Made by a program: the position numbers and the translations under genes. A stretch of DNA of 48,478 bases from Puniceibacterium confluentis (GTDB lineage: Bacteria > Pseudomonadota > Alphaproteobacteria > Rhodobacterales > Rhodobacteraceae). The stretch spans positions 1-48,478 of the forward strand of contig NZ_VOJI01000020.1 in assembly GCF_007923445.1 (NCBI RefSeq), given 5' to 3'. The notes beneath the pieces are model-generated. The model searched no databases, was not told the DNA's origin, and saw nothing but the letters and a program-made list of their open reading frames with translations. Positions 7,856-16,715 of the stretch are shown in pieces (position 1 is the stretch's first letter; every line of letters begins with the position of its first letter).

Positions 7856-8998
7856 ATGTTGCGCCGCATTCCTCCCGTTCTCGCTTTCGCCGCGCTCGCC
7901 TGTCCCGCATCGGGGCAGGGTGTGCCGACCTTTGATGCGCAGGATTTCGCGCGCACGGCGGCGCTCATCGCGCAGCGCGATCGGGATCTGGCATTGCAGC
8001 GCGACCGGCTGACAGGGCAAGAGGAGCTGGCCGAGATCGAACGCCAGCAGCTCGCGGCGCTGAACGATCTCGTCGAAGCGACAAGCTTGGGCGGAACGGA
8101 TGTCTCTGCAACCATCGCGGGACTGGAGGCGGGCAGGGGCTCCGAGACCTCTGCCGCCGAGCTCTATGGGCCTACGGATGGCAATCCTGCTGCGGCACGT
8201 ATGTTCGGCGACGCGCGCGAGGGGATCGAGGAGCTGATCATCCGCGCGGCGCGCGACACCTTCTCTCTGCAGGGCGTGTCGCGCGCCGGACTGTCCCTCG
8301 TGCAATGGCGCTGCCTCCTCCAGGCGCTGATCTGGCAGGAGAGCCGGTTCCAGATCGGCGCACGCTCTCCTGTCGGCGCCTTCGGCCTCACCCAGATCAT
8401 GCCCGGCACCGCGTCCGATCTCGGCATCTACCCCGCCTATTACGACGATCCCTACCTGCAGGTGACCGGCGGCGCGCGTTACCTCGCGCAGATGCTGAAC
8501 ATGTTCGGCGGCAACATCATCCATGCTCTCGCCGCCTATAACGCGGGTCCCGGCAACGTGCAGGATTACGGCGGCGTGCCGCCATTCTCGGAAACCCAGC
8601 ACTACGTCGTGGTCATCCCCGAGCAGTATAACCGTTACCTTTCTGCTGTCGGCGGGATCGACGCGCTCGGCACCATCGATCCGGTCCTTCTGGCCAATGC
8701 GAGTTTCAGCCTCTCGGCGCATGGCTCCGGGATCTATGGCGACTATTCCATGGTCTCGGTCCGGGCTGCGGCCCTTCGGGTGCAGGACATCATCGAGCGG
8801 ATCGGCGAGACAGAAGATCTGCACGAAGCGCTGGCCCTCAACACCTATGCCCGCGCGGAACTGGCGCGCCTCGTCGCCATCCGCACCCGCCTCAAGGCCG
8901 CCAGAACCGAGCCGATGAGCGCCAATGAGATCGCGCTCGCCGCAGCCCAGGCCGCCGAGCGGCAATACATGGATTTCAGTTTGGAGACATTGCGATGA
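7856..8998 (+). CDS. Lytic transglycosylase embedded in a VirB5-like frame
   Basis: A 380-residue exported protein. A signal peptide (LAFAALACPASG) leads to QGVPTFDAQDFAR and a coiled-coil stretch, then an SLT domain at about residues 145-260: WQESRFQIGARSP carries the catalytic Glu, followed by GAFGLTQIMPGTASDLG and ALAAYNAGPGN. A long helical C-terminus ends RQYMDFSLE. The start (QGVPT-DxQ) and end (YMDF-L) are nearly the same as those of the following VirB5-like protein, so this seems to be a VirB5 paralogue that carries a peptidoglycan hydrolase. It is the second transglycosylase in the operon. ATGA overlap couples it to the next gene. Confidence 0.85.
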   Translation: MLRRIPPVLAFAALACPASGQGVPTFDAQDFARTAALIAQRDRDLALQRDRLTGQEELAEIERQQLAALNDLVEATSLGGTDVSATIAGLEAGRGSETSAAELYGPTDGNPAAARMFGDAREGIEELIIRAARDTFSLQGVSRAGLSLVQWRCLLQALIWQESRFQIGARSPVGAFGLTQIMPGTASDLGIYPAYYDDPYLQVTGGARYLAQMLNMFGGNIIHALAAYNAGPGNVQDYGGVPPFSETQHYVVVIPEQYNRYLSAVGGIDALGTIDPVLLANASFSLSAHGSGIYGDYSMVSVRAAALRVQDIIERIGETEDLHEALALNTYARAELARLVAIRTRLKAARTEPMSANEIALAAAQAAERQYMDFSLETLR

Positions 8999-9807
8999 GG
9001 ACGACCTTTCCGCGCGTACGGAGAATTCTGTTCGGAACAGCAGCGGCGGTGGCGTTGTCGATGAGCATGGCGTCCGCGCCGGCCGTCGCCCAGGGCGTGC
9101 CGACCGTCGATACCCAGAACATCGCCCAGGAAATCCGCCAGCTGCAGCAGATGCTGGAGGATTTCGGGATCCAGACCGATCAGCTGGACACCCTGCTGGA
9201 ACAGCTCGATCTCGTGCAGCAGCAACTCGACCAGCTGAACCAGATGTACGCCTCCCTCACAGGTGCACGGGATCGCATCCTGGGCCTCTTCATGGGCGGC
9301 GATCTCGATGGGCTGCTCGAGGCGGATTTTTCGGACATCGGCGATCTGATCACCGGCATCCAGCAGGGCGACTGGAGCGCGCTCCTTGGCTCCTCTGCCG
9401 GACCGCTCCGCACCCAGATGGAAAGCGCGCTGGCGAGCGCCGGCTTTGACGAAGACAGCCTTGCCGAGATCGCCCGAAGCGGCAGTCCCGGTGCGCAAGG
9501 GGTGGCGACGCGCGCCACCACCGGGGCCGTGCTCTCAGCCGCAGCGCAGAACAGCCATGCCGAGGCGGCGCAATCGCTGGAACGCGTCGAGCGCCTGGTC
9601 GAGATGATCCCGGACATGGAAGATCTGAAGGCCTCCATGGATCACAACACCCGGGTGACCGCCGAGCTTGCCACCGCGATGACCCGCATGTGGGAGCTCG
9701 AGGCGATCCAGACCGTCGGCGCGGGCAATGCGGGTGTGGTCGATGCCGCCACCATCGCCGAGGAGCGCCGCTACATGGACTTCACCCTGCCGGAGCTCCG
9801 GCCATGA
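8995..9807 (+). CDS. virB5: VirB5-like minor pilin component
   Basis: A 270-residue exported protein: signal peptide ending ASAPAVA-QG, then QGVPTVDTQNIAQ and a long coiled coil rich in QLDxLxEQLDLVQQQL. A helical middle region follows and the protein ends in RRYMDFTLPELRP. Helical bundle plus signal peptide, its place before virB8, and family size all match VirB5/TrbJ, the pilus-tip or adhesin subunit. Its two ends match those of the preceding transglycosylase. It starts at an ATGA overlap and ends overlapping virB8, so translation is coupled on both sides. Confidence 0.8.
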   Translation: MRTTFPRVRRILFGTAAAVALSMSMASAPAVAQGVPTVDTQNIAQEIRQLQQMLEDFGIQTDQLDTLLEQLDLVQQQLDQLNQMYASLTGARDRILGLFMGGDLDGLLEADFSDIGDLITGIQQGDWSALLGSSAGPLRTQMESALASAGFDEDSLAEIARSGSPGAQGVATRATTGAVLSAAAQNSHAEAAQSLERVERLVEMIPDMEDLKASMDHNTRVTAELATAMTRMWELEAIQTVGAGNAGVVDAATIAEERRYMDFTLPELRP

Positions 9808-10463
9808 CGATGGGGACAAACATCGACGCCATCGTCGAGGAAGAGCTGGTCTATGGCGCGCTGCGCCGCGAGGAGACCTGGCGCAAGATCGGCATCGGCG
9901 GTGCGGTCTTCGGCGTATTGGGCTGCCTCTCGGCCGCCGCCGTCGCCCTCCTGATCGAAACCCCGCCCCCGGTCGTTGTCCCTTTCGATCCCGCGACCGG
10001 ACTCGCGCTGCCGAATGCCGCCGTGCGAACGGTGACGCTCGCCGAGCGCCCTGCCGTGATCGAGGCGCAGATCTACCGCTACATCACCGACCGCGAGACC
10101 TACAACCAGCTCGACAATGACCTCCGCGTGCGCCGGGTGCTCGCGCAGTCGAAGGGCGCGGCCGAGGTCAGCATGCGCGCGACCTGGACCAGCGGGCAGG
10201 AATCCTATCCGCCGACACGTTACGGGGCAGGGGCCGAGATGGCGGTCGAGATCGCCAGCATCACGCTCATCGGCGAGAACCGCGCTCAGGTGCGCCTGCG
10301 CAAGCGCCTGACCGGCCCGCAAGGCGTGCAGGACGGCGCCTTCACGGCCACGCTGATGTTCGAGTTCCACCCCGAGACCCCGCGCGTCCTCGACGAGGTC
10401 TGGCAGAACCCCTTCGGCTTCTCCGTCACGCAATATGCCATCAGATCGGACCGCGCCGAATGA
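9804..10463 (+). CDS. virB8: VirB8 inner-membrane core component
   Basis: A 219-residue bitopic protein: short cytoplasmic N-terminus, one membrane helix at about residues 28-51 and a periplasmic NTF2-like domain. 'LAERPAVIEAQIYRYITDRETYN' and the C-terminal 'NPFGFSVTQYAI' follow the VirB8 pattern. VirB8 is a nucleation factor of the channel. The ATG at 9804 overlaps the previous stop (ATGA) and is preferred to a longer frame that lies inside the virB5-like gene. It also overlaps virB9 by 4 bases. Confidence 0.92.
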   Translation: MTMGTNIDAIVEEELVYGALRREETWRKIGIGGAVFGVLGCLSAAAVALLIETPPPVVVPFDPATGLALPNAAVRTVTLAERPAVIEAQIYRYITDRETYNQLDNDLRVRRVLAQSKGAAEVSMRATWTSGQESYPPTRYGAGAEMAVEIASITLIGENRAQVRLRKRLTGPQGVQDGAFTATLMFEFHPETPRVLDEVWQNPFGFSVTQYAIRSDRAE

Positions 10464-11167
10464 CGACCCGCCTTTGCCTTTCCGGCCTCTTCATTGCCGC
10501 GGCGATTTCCGCGGGCCTCCCCGCCTGGGCCGAGACCACGCCCGGGCGCGGTGCCCATGACAGCCGGGTCCGGATCGCGACCTGGGTCGATGGCCAGGTG
10601 TTCCGCGTCGTGACCAGCCTCACCCGCGTGACCACCGTCGAGTTCGGCGAGGGCGAGACCATCCGCTCGATCATCGCCGGCGACACGGTCGGGTTCCATT
10701 TCGACGCGGTCCCGGGCGGGCGCGCCTTCGCGATCAAGCCCGTGGCCTCGGGCGTCGCCACCAACATCACCGTCTACACCAACCGGCGCTCCTACTACCT
10801 CCATGTGATCGAAGCGCGGGAGACCCCGCATTACGTCGTGCAGTTCCGCTACCCCGAAAGCCGCAGCGCGCCCCGGCAGGCGGTGGCGGCCGCCGTGCCA
10901 AATGCCAACTATGGCGCGAGCGCGCAGCGCGAGTTCACGCCACTCTCGGTCTGGGACGACGGCACGTTCACCTATTTCCGCTTCGCGCGGAACGCGCCCG
11001 TCCCGGCGATCTTCCGTCACACACGCGGCGCGGAACGCTCGGTCAACAGCCAGGCGCAGGCGGATGGCGTGATCCGGGTCTCCGGGGTGAACTCCGAATG
11101 GGTATTGCGCCTCGGCGACGAGGTGGTCTGCATCCGGGACCTCGGCCGCAGGGGAGCGGGCGCATGA
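10460..11167 (+). CDS. virB9: VirB9 outer-membrane complex protein
   Basis: A 235-residue periplasmic/outer-membrane protein with a signal peptide ending GLPAWA-ET. 'DSRVRIATWVDGQVFRV' at the mature N-terminus, the central 'VTVYTNRRSYYL'-type stretch (here TNITVYTNRRSYYLHV) and the C-terminal WDDGTFTYFRF are VirB9/TrbG hallmarks. It forms the outer-membrane ring with VirB7 and VirB10. Overlaps with virB8 and virB10 are 4 bases each, so the three are made as one translational unit. Confidence 0.95.
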   Translation: MTTRLCLSGLFIAAAISAGLPAWAETTPGRGAHDSRVRIATWVDGQVFRVVTSLTRVTTVEFGEGETIRSIIAGDTVGFHFDAVPGGRAFAIKPVASGVATNITVYTNRRSYYLHVIEARETPHYVVQFRYPESRSAPRQAVAAAVPNANYGASAQREFTPLSVWDDGTFTYFRFARNAPVPAIFRHTRGAERSVNSQAQADGVIRVSGVNSEWVLRLGDEVVCIRDLGRRGAGA

Positions 11168-12486
11168 GCAACGAGCCCGACGATCTCGCGGCCCGTCTTG
11201 CCGCGCTCGAAGGCGCGAGCGGCAAGAAGGCGGGGGCCCGGCGCCCGTCCCCGGTCACGGTCCTTCTCGGCGTGCTCGGGATCGCGGGCCTGGGCGGTCT
11301 CGCATATGCCGCGCTCCAGACCGAGGCGTCGGCGCCGATGCCGACCGCCGCGCCGGCCGAGTTCCAGGACCAGGGCTCGGGCTTCGGCGACCTGGTGCCC
11401 GCCGTCCTGCCGGTCCGGACCCCGGAACCTGCACCGGCGGACGCCGGACCGAGCGAGACCGAGCGCGCCCTGGCCGAGGCCCTGGCGACGGTGCGGGCCG
11501 AACTCGATGCGCTCCTGGCCAAGGAGGCGGAGCCATCTTCCGCATCCGCCGATGCCGCCATCGCCGATCTGACCGCCCAGATCGCGGCACTGCAGGCGGC
11601 GGGCGAAGAGTCCCGCAGCGCCTTAGAACGGCAGCTGACCGAGCGCGACCGGGCGCTGGAACAGATGCGCATGGATCTGGAGCTGGCGCAGCTGCAGCAG
11701 CCCGCGCCCGCCGCGCTCGGGCCCACCGAGGAAGAGTTGCGCCTCGCCGAACTCGAACGCCGCCGCGTGGCGGAAGCCGAGGCCCGCGCCGAACGCATCG
11801 CCTCACCGATGATCGCCTTCTCCGGTGCCGGGAACGGGCCCAGGGACGGGGCAATCGAAGCGCGCCTCAGCGCCGACGAGGCCTTCGTCCGGTCCGGTGC
11901 GCAGGTGTCCGAGGTGACCCGCGCGGAGGTGATCGCCAACCCGTCCCACACCGTGCCGCAGGGTACGATGATCCAGGCCGTGACCGAGACTGCGCTCGAC
12001 AGCAGCCTGCCCGGTGCGATCCGGGCCATCGTTTCCGAGAACGTGCATGCCTTCGATGGCTCCCGCATCCTGATCCCGCGCGGGTCGCGGCTCATCGGGC
12101 GCTACCGCTCCGACGTGGCGCTGGCGCAGTCCCGGGTGATGGTGGCCTGGGACCGGATCATCCTGCCCGACAACCAGTCGGTCCAGATCAGCGCCTATGG
12201 CGGCGACGAACTGGGACGCTCGGGAACGACCGGATTCGTCGACACGCGCTTCGCCGAACGCTTCGGCTCGGCCGCGCTCATCTCTTTGATCGGCGCGCTC
12301 CCCGCGGCCGCGGCGGGCCAGATCGAGGACGAGGCCGCCGCGGATGTGGCGAGCGATGTCGGGTCGGACCTGCGCGACAGCACCCAGAGCGTCATGCAGG
12401 AGTACCTTGCGATCAAGCCGGTCATCCATGTCGACCAGGGCACGCGGATCACCGTCATTGTCGACCGCGATCTCGAGATCTTCTGA
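11164..12486 (+). CDS. virB10: VirB10 envelope-spanning channel protein
   Basis: A 440-residue protein: cytoplasmic N-terminus, one membrane helix at about residues 31-51, a long proline- and glutamate-rich linker with coiled coil (about 95-220), and a C-terminal TrbI/VirB10 beta-barrel domain with 'IPRGSRLIGRYRSDVALAQS' and 'VDTRFAERFGSA'. VirB10 spans both membranes and transmits energy from the ATPases to the outer gate. The ATG at 11164 overlaps the virB9 stop. The start codon is chosen because it gives the family's normal short cytoplasmic tail. Confidence 0.95.
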   Translation: MSNEPDDLAARLAALEGASGKKAGARRPSPVTVLLGVLGIAGLGGLAYAALQTEASAPMPTAAPAEFQDQGSGFGDLVPAVLPVRTPEPAPADAGPSETERALAEALATVRAELDALLAKEAEPSSASADAAIADLTAQIAALQAAGEESRSALERQLTERDRALEQMRMDLELAQLQQPAPAALGPTEEELRLAELERRRVAEAEARAERIASPMIAFSGAGNGPRDGAIEARLSADEAFVRSGAQVSEVTRAEVIANPSHTVPQGTMIQAVTETALDSSLPGAIRAIVSENVHAFDGSRILIPRGSRLIGRYRSDVALAQSRVMVAWDRIILPDNQSVQISAYGGDELGRSGTTGFVDTRFAERFGSAALISLIGALPAAAAGQIEDEAAADVASDVGSDLRDSTQSVMQEYLAIKPVIHVDQGTRITVIVDRDLEIF

Positions 12487-12487
12487 C

Positions 12488-13474
12488 ATGGCGGCGAGCT
12501 ACCTCGAAGCCTCGCTTGACGCGCTGGCGCCAGCCATCGGCCGTCCGGACGTGATCGAGATCTGCATCAACCCCGACGGCAGCACCTGGGGCGAGTTCCA
12601 TGGCGATCATTTCATGTCCGCGCTCGGCACGCCCCTGAGCCAGACCGCCATCAAGGACCTCGGCAATCAGATCGCCTCGGCCGCGGGCACGACGCTCAGC
12701 CAGAAGAAACCCATCGTCTCCGTCAGCATCCTCTACCGGGACCGCCCGATCCGCGCCCAGGTGATCCAGCCGCCCGCCGTCGAGGGCGGCTTCTCGATCT
12801 CGCTCCGGTTCTTTTCGAGCCTGCCGCTGCAGGAGATCAGACTCGCCTATCTCTTCGACAAGGAAACCAGCCTCGAGGCGCTGCGGCGCGAGCGGAACCT
12901 CGCCCTGCGCGAGGTCGTGGCCTCGGGTGACATCGACTCCGCGCTCAAGTTCTGTGTCCGGAACAAACTCAACATGATCGTCTCGGGCGGCACCTCGACC
13001 GGCAAGACCGTCGCGGCCCGGAAGATCCTCTCGCTCGTCCCGGATGAGGAGCGGATCGTGACCATCGAGGAGGCGGCGGAGTTGCGGCCCGGACAACCGA
13101 ACGCGGTGACGCTGATCTCGGACCGAGAGAGCGACACGCGCGGTTCCGACCAGCTTCTGACCTCGACCCTGCTGATGCGGCCCGACCGCATCGTGCTCGG
13201 CGAGGTTCGCGGCAAGGAGGCGATGACCTTCCTCGAGGCGATCAATACCGGTCATGGCGGTTCGCTCACCACGCTGCACGCGGAAACCCCCCAGCTCGCC
13301 GTGCGACGGCTTGCCATCGCCGCGCTGAAGACCGATCTGCCCCTGACCTACACCGACATGATCCGCTACATCGAAGGCTCGATCGACGTCATCATCCAGG
13401 CCGGCCGCCATGAGGGCGCGCGCGGCATCACCGAATTCTACCTGCCCGGCCAGACCGAAGACCCGGGGCAGTGA
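12488..13474 (+). CDS. virB11: VirB11 secretion ATPase
   Basis: A 328-residue hexameric traffic ATPase at the inner face of the membrane. Walker A SGGTSTGKT is at about residues 165-173, the Asp-box 'VTIEEAAELR' follows, then 'LRMRPDRIVLGEVRG'-type Walker B (here LLMRPDRIVLGEVRG) and the His-box 'TGHGGSLTTLHA'. The ATG at 12488 follows the virB10 stop by one base and is preferred over a longer frame inside virB10. All catalytic motifs are present. A small exported protein and virB6 follow downstream. Confidence 0.96.
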   Translation: MAASYLEASLDALAPAIGRPDVIEICINPDGSTWGEFHGDHFMSALGTPLSQTAIKDLGNQIASAAGTTLSQKKPIVSVSILYRDRPIRAQVIQPPAVEGGFSISLRFFSSLPLQEIRLAYLFDKETSLEALRRERNLALREVVASGDIDSALKFCVRNKLNMIVSGGTSTGKTVAARKILSLVPDEERIVTIEEAAELRPGQPNAVTLISDRESDTRGSDQLLTSTLLMRPDRIVLGEVRGKEAMTFLEAINTGHGGSLTTLHAETPQLAVRRLAIAALKTDLPLTYTDMIRYIEGSIDVIIQAGRHEGARGITEFYLPGQTEDPGQ

Positions 13475-13491
13475 CCGTCAAAGGATACGCC

Positions 13492-13911
13492 ATGCACCTT
13501 TCCAACTTTGCCATTCTTGTCGTTCTTGGCGCCGGTCCGGCACTGGCCGAGGGCGCGCCCGACGTGTCGACCGATCTCACGGTCGACATGGCGCCGCAGC
13601 AGTTCCGCATTTGCAACGACCGTCCCGCGCGCCCCGCCTGGATGGATGAACTGCATCCGCGCGAAGCCTACAAGGCGGTGACGATGATGGATCTCTACGA
13701 GTTGCGGGCTTGGGAGCGGATCGCAGAAGCTGGAGACTGTTCCTGCGAGGTTCGTTTTCCGGAGTGGGAAGAAGCCTCGGAAGAATACCGTGAGCGCCTT
13801 GCAACCAGTTCAAATGCTGAGCATACACAAGCGCAGCTTCAAATCCGCCGGGAACGCAATAACATGCGCCAAGGCGTTCAGGATATCTGCGAAGCCCAAG
13901 GCAACTGGTAA
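13492..13911 (+). CDS. Small exported protein between virB11 and virB6
   Basis: A 139-residue protein with a clear signal peptide (MHLSNFAILVVLGAGPALA-EG). The mature part carries cysteines at FRICND, GDCSCEV and DICEAQ and a charged helix (SEEYRERLATSS...QIRRERNNMRQG). The ATG at 13492 has AAAGGA upstream; a GTG at 13471 overlapping the virB11 stop is the alternative and would add seven residues before the signal peptide. The stop overlaps the virB6 ATG (TAATG). No known domain. It is probably a periplasmic accessory of the secretion system, possibly an entry-exclusion or assembly factor. Confidence 0.7.
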   Translation: MHLSNFAILVVLGAGPALAEGAPDVSTDLTVDMAPQQFRICNDRPARPAWMDELHPREAYKAVTMMDLYELRAWERIAEAGDCSCEVRFPEWEEASEEYRERLATSSNAEHTQAQLQIRRERNNMRQGVQDICEAQGNW

Positions 13912-14939
13912 TGGGTGTCGTCAGCTGGATGGTCGGAACGGCGGACGCCTTCCTCGCCGACGCCGCGGAGTCCCAGTTCGGGGCGGTTGCAGGCAATATC
14001 GGTTCAATCGTCCTGCTGATGGTCATCCTCTCGGTGATCGGGCTCTTCATCAACATGGCCTTCCAGTACCGTAGCATGGATGGCGCGAGTTTCTTCTGGT
14101 ACCTCCTGAAGCTGATCCTGGTGGGGCTCTTCGCCTTCAATTGGGTCCAGTTCAACGCAGTCGCCAATGCGGTGATTGGAGGCTTGGATTACGTCGCAGG
14201 CGCGCTCATGTCCTCAGTTGGTGTAGGCGAGGCAGGGGCCACACACTTCGCTGGCGAGTTTGACAATCTGATCGAACGATTTGCCGACTACCTGAACGCC
14301 ATAGGCAGCAACCTGAACTGGATGACCGGCGCGATCCTCGGCGGCATCGGCCTCGTGCTCCTGAGTCTCCTCGGATTCATGACCGGCATCGTCCTGATCT
14401 TCGCCAAGATGATGCTGACCCTCATGCTCGGCCTTGCGCCCGTCATGATCTCGCTCTCGCTCTTCGAGGCGACGAAGGATTTCTTCCACCGGTGGGTCTC
14501 GACGACCGTCAGCTATGCCTTCTACCCCGTCGTCATCGCCGCCATGTTCTCGACCGTGGTGGGCATGGCCAACGCGCTCCTGGCACAACTGGGCGATCCG
14601 GGCTCCGCGACCAATATCGGCTCGCTCATCCCCTTCTTCGTCATGGTGTTCCTGGCAAAGGGCTTCGTTGCCGCGACGCCGCTCATCGTGCGCGGGCTGT
14701 CGGGAAATTTCATGCTGATGGCTGGGCCGAACGCATTTGGAGGGGCCGCTGCGGTTGCACGTGGCATGGCGAATACGGCAGGCGTCAATGGGCGCGCACG
14801 GATAGGTGCGCTGACGACTGGGGAGGCCATCGGGCGAGGGATTGTGCAAGCGCCTGCGGCAACGGTTGCAACCGTTCGAACAAGTGGGGCGATGGTCTCG
14901 CGCGTGGCTGACAGAGCGCGCAGGATGAGCAAGGCTTGA
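13911..14939 (+). CDS. virB6: VirB6/TrbL polytopic channel protein
   Basis: A 342-residue inner-membrane protein with about six to seven hydrophobic segments (roughly residues 25-48, 62-82, 140-170, 172-192, 205-232 and 245-265). It has the family-typical cytoplasmic-loop region 'SLFEATKDFFHRWVSTTVSYAFYP' and an Ala/Gly-rich soluble tail. VirB6 contacts the DNA substrate on its way through the inner membrane. It closes the operon after virB11 instead of lying between virB5 and virB8. Coupled to the preceding gene by a TAATG overlap. Confidence 0.9.
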   Translation: MGVVSWMVGTADAFLADAAESQFGAVAGNIGSIVLLMVILSVIGLFINMAFQYRSMDGASFFWYLLKLILVGLFAFNWVQFNAVANAVIGGLDYVAGALMSSVGVGEAGATHFAGEFDNLIERFADYLNAIGSNLNWMTGAILGGIGLVLLSLLGFMTGIVLIFAKMMLTLMLGLAPVMISLSLFEATKDFFHRWVSTTVSYAFYPVVIAAMFSTVVGMANALLAQLGDPGSATNIGSLIPFFVMVFLAKGFVAATPLIVRGLSGNFMLMAGPNAFGGAAAVARGMANTAGVNGRARIGALTTGEAIGRGIVQAPAATVATVRTSGAMVSRVADRARRMSKA

Positions 14940-14983
14940 CGGCAGCGGGAGCGCGTTGCTGCGCGGGATGAGAACTGCGCTTT

Positions 14984-15082
14984 TTAAACGCCTCAACGTA
15001 TAAAAATGATTTATACGTTGAGGCGTTTAATTTTGATTGATGCGCTGAGGCGCATATTGACTGTTTATCCGCTTTGGCGTAT
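14984..15082 (+). promoter_or_regulatory. hipBA operator cluster (four half-related palindromes) with candidate promoter
   Basis: Two perfect 21-bp arms (14984-15004 and 15010-15030) flank a 5-base spacer. Within them the motifs ACGCCTCAACGT and ACGTTGAGGCGT recur. A second palindrome ATGCGCTGAGGCGCAT lies at 15040-15055 and a third, TATCCGCTTTGGCGTAT, at 15066-15082. All share a core like GC-N4-GC, and the last resembles the E. coli HipB half-sites TATCC/GGATA. TTGACT (15057-15062) and TATCAA (15080-15085), 17 bases apart, could be the promoter, which would place transcription start almost at the hipB ATG. The long inverted repeat may also serve as the virB operon terminator. Confidence 0.7.
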
Positions 15083-15091
15083 CAAGGTCTA

Positions 15092-15343
15092 ATGAACGAT
15101 CTGGCCCGCACACCAAGGCAAATCGGTACTCTCATCCAGCGGGCCCGCAAGAGGCGCGACTGGACACAGAAGCAACTTGCCGAACGAGCCGGCCTGCGGC
15201 AGGCAACGATCTCAACCATCGAGAGCGGCGAGAAGCCCGCAAAGCTGGACACCATCCTGGCCGTCCTTTCCGCCCTCGATCTGGAATTCCGGATCGGCGC
15301 ACGCTCCAAGGGTGATGCCAGCGACATCGAAGAGATTTTCTGA
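15092..15343 (+). CDS. hipB: HipB-like antitoxin (XRE-family HTH)
   Basis: An 83-residue DNA-binding protein. The helix-turn-helix is 'WTQKQLAERAGLRQATISTI' at about residues 26-45, followed by ESGEKPAKLDTILAVLSALD, the normal XRE/HipB fold. It would bind the palindromes just upstream and neutralise HipA. The ATG at 15092 has AAGG at -7; a start six codons earlier lies inside the operator and is less likely. The stop overlaps the hipA ATG (TGATG), giving the tight coupling usual for hipBA. Confidence 0.93.
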   Translation: MNDLARTPRQIGTLIQRARKRRDWTQKQLAERAGLRQATISTIESGEKPAKLDTILAVLSALDLEFRIGARSKGDASDIEEIF

Positions 15344-16662
15344 TGGGGCGGCGCCCGGCCTATGCGCCTTTGCGCGTCTATATTAACAACCGCCGCGTCG
15401 GCACCCTGAACAGGGAGGCAAGCGGGGCCATCGGGTTTTCTTACGACACAGACTGGCTGGACTGGGACCATGCCATGCCGGTCTCCTTGTCGCTGCCCTT
15501 GCGCGAGACGCCTTATCGGGGCGAACCCGTCATGGCCGTCTTCGAAAACCTGCTGCCGGACTCAGATCACCTCCGCCGCCTTGTCGCCGAAAAGGTCGGT
15601 GCGCGCGGGACAGATGCCTACAGCTTGCTGACCAAGATCGGGCACGACTGCGTGGGTGCGCTCCAGTTCGTCGCGGGCGAAGACGATGCCCCGGACGCGA
15701 CCGGCCAGATCGAGGGCGAACCTGTCGATGCAACCGCAATCGAGAAGCTTCTGAACGGATTGAGCCAGGCGCCACTTGGCCTGTCAACTGACGATGCTTT
15801 CCGGATTTCCATAGCAGGCGCGCAAGAAAAGACAGCGTTGCTGTGGCATGAAGGTCGATGGATCAAGCCGCATGGTACGACACCGACGACGCATCTGTTC
15901 AAGACGCAGATTGGCAAACTACCGGGCGGCATAGACCTGTCGGACAGTGTCGAGAACGAATTCTATTCCCTGAAACTTACCGAAGCCTTCGGACTTCCGG
16001 TGAACAAAGCCGTGATCGAGACCTTCGGCGAAACCAAGGCCTTGCTCATCGAACGCTTTGATCGTCGCTGGACGAAGGATGGCCGTTTGCTGCGTTTGCC
16101 GCAGGAGGATTGCTGCCAAGCGCTCTCGGTCCCGCCGACGCTGAAATACCAAAACGAGGGCGGGCCGGGGATGGTGGACGTTCTTGGTCTGCTCAGGGGC
16201 AGCGACACGCCGACCGAGGATCAGGAGGTCTTTCTCAAAGCGCAGATCGTCTTCTGGCTGATGGGGGCGACGGATGCCCATGCAAAGAATTTCAGCGTCT
16301 TTCTGAACATCGGCGGTAGCTACCGCATGACCCCGCTCTACGACATTGTTACGGCGCAAGGGGCGCTGGACGCGCGCCAGATAGAGCGCAAACAGATGAA
16401 AATGGCGATGTCGGTCGGGAAAAGCCGACACTATCGATTTGACCAGATTCATGGCCGGCATTTTGTGCAAACCGCCATGCACGCGGGCCTGTCTCAGAAG
16501 CGCGCAGTGGCCTTGATCGAAGAGGTCGAGGCGCGCGCCTCTGAGGCCCTCGATGCAGCGGCGAATGCCCTACCGGACGAGTTTCCACCTGCAATTGTCT
16601 ATAGTGTCAGCGGAGCTTTGAAGGGGCGGCTTAGCGGCCTTAGAATATCCGGCGCCGTGTGA
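15343..16662 (+). CDS. hipA: HipA-like serine/threonine kinase toxin
   Basis: A 439-residue toxin kinase. In E. coli HipA phosphorylates glutamyl-tRNA synthetase and slows growth. Residues 153-167 read FRISIAGAQEKTALL, identical as I recall it to the E. coli gly-rich loop that carries the autophosphorylated Ser (here Ser156). Catalytic Asp311 and Asn316 lie in ATDAHAKNFS, and Asp334 of LYDIV would bind metal. All key residues and full length are present, so it is probably active. It is inserted between the virB operon and the convergent virD4 gene, probably as an addiction module protecting the transfer region. Confidence 0.95.
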   Translation: MGRRPAYAPLRVYINNRRVGTLNREASGAIGFSYDTDWLDWDHAMPVSLSLPLRETPYRGEPVMAVFENLLPDSDHLRRLVAEKVGARGTDAYSLLTKIGHDCVGALQFVAGEDDAPDATGQIEGEPVDATAIEKLLNGLSQAPLGLSTDDAFRISIAGAQEKTALLWHEGRWIKPHGTTPTTHLFKTQIGKLPGGIDLSDSVENEFYSLKLTEAFGLPVNKAVIETFGETKALLIERFDRRWTKDGRLLRLPQEDCCQALSVPPTLKYQNEGGPGMVDVLGLLRGSDTPTEDQEVFLKAQIVFWLMGATDAHAKNFSVFLNIGGSYRMTPLYDIVTAQGALDARQIERKQMKMAMSVGKSRHYRFDQIHGRHFVQTAMHAGLSQKRAVALIEEVEARASEALDAAANALPDEFPPAIVYSVSGALKGRLSGLRISGAV

Positions 16663-16715
16663 AGCGGAATTTTCAAACGGCCGGTCGAAGGCCGCTATCT
16701 TACTTGACCCAACAC

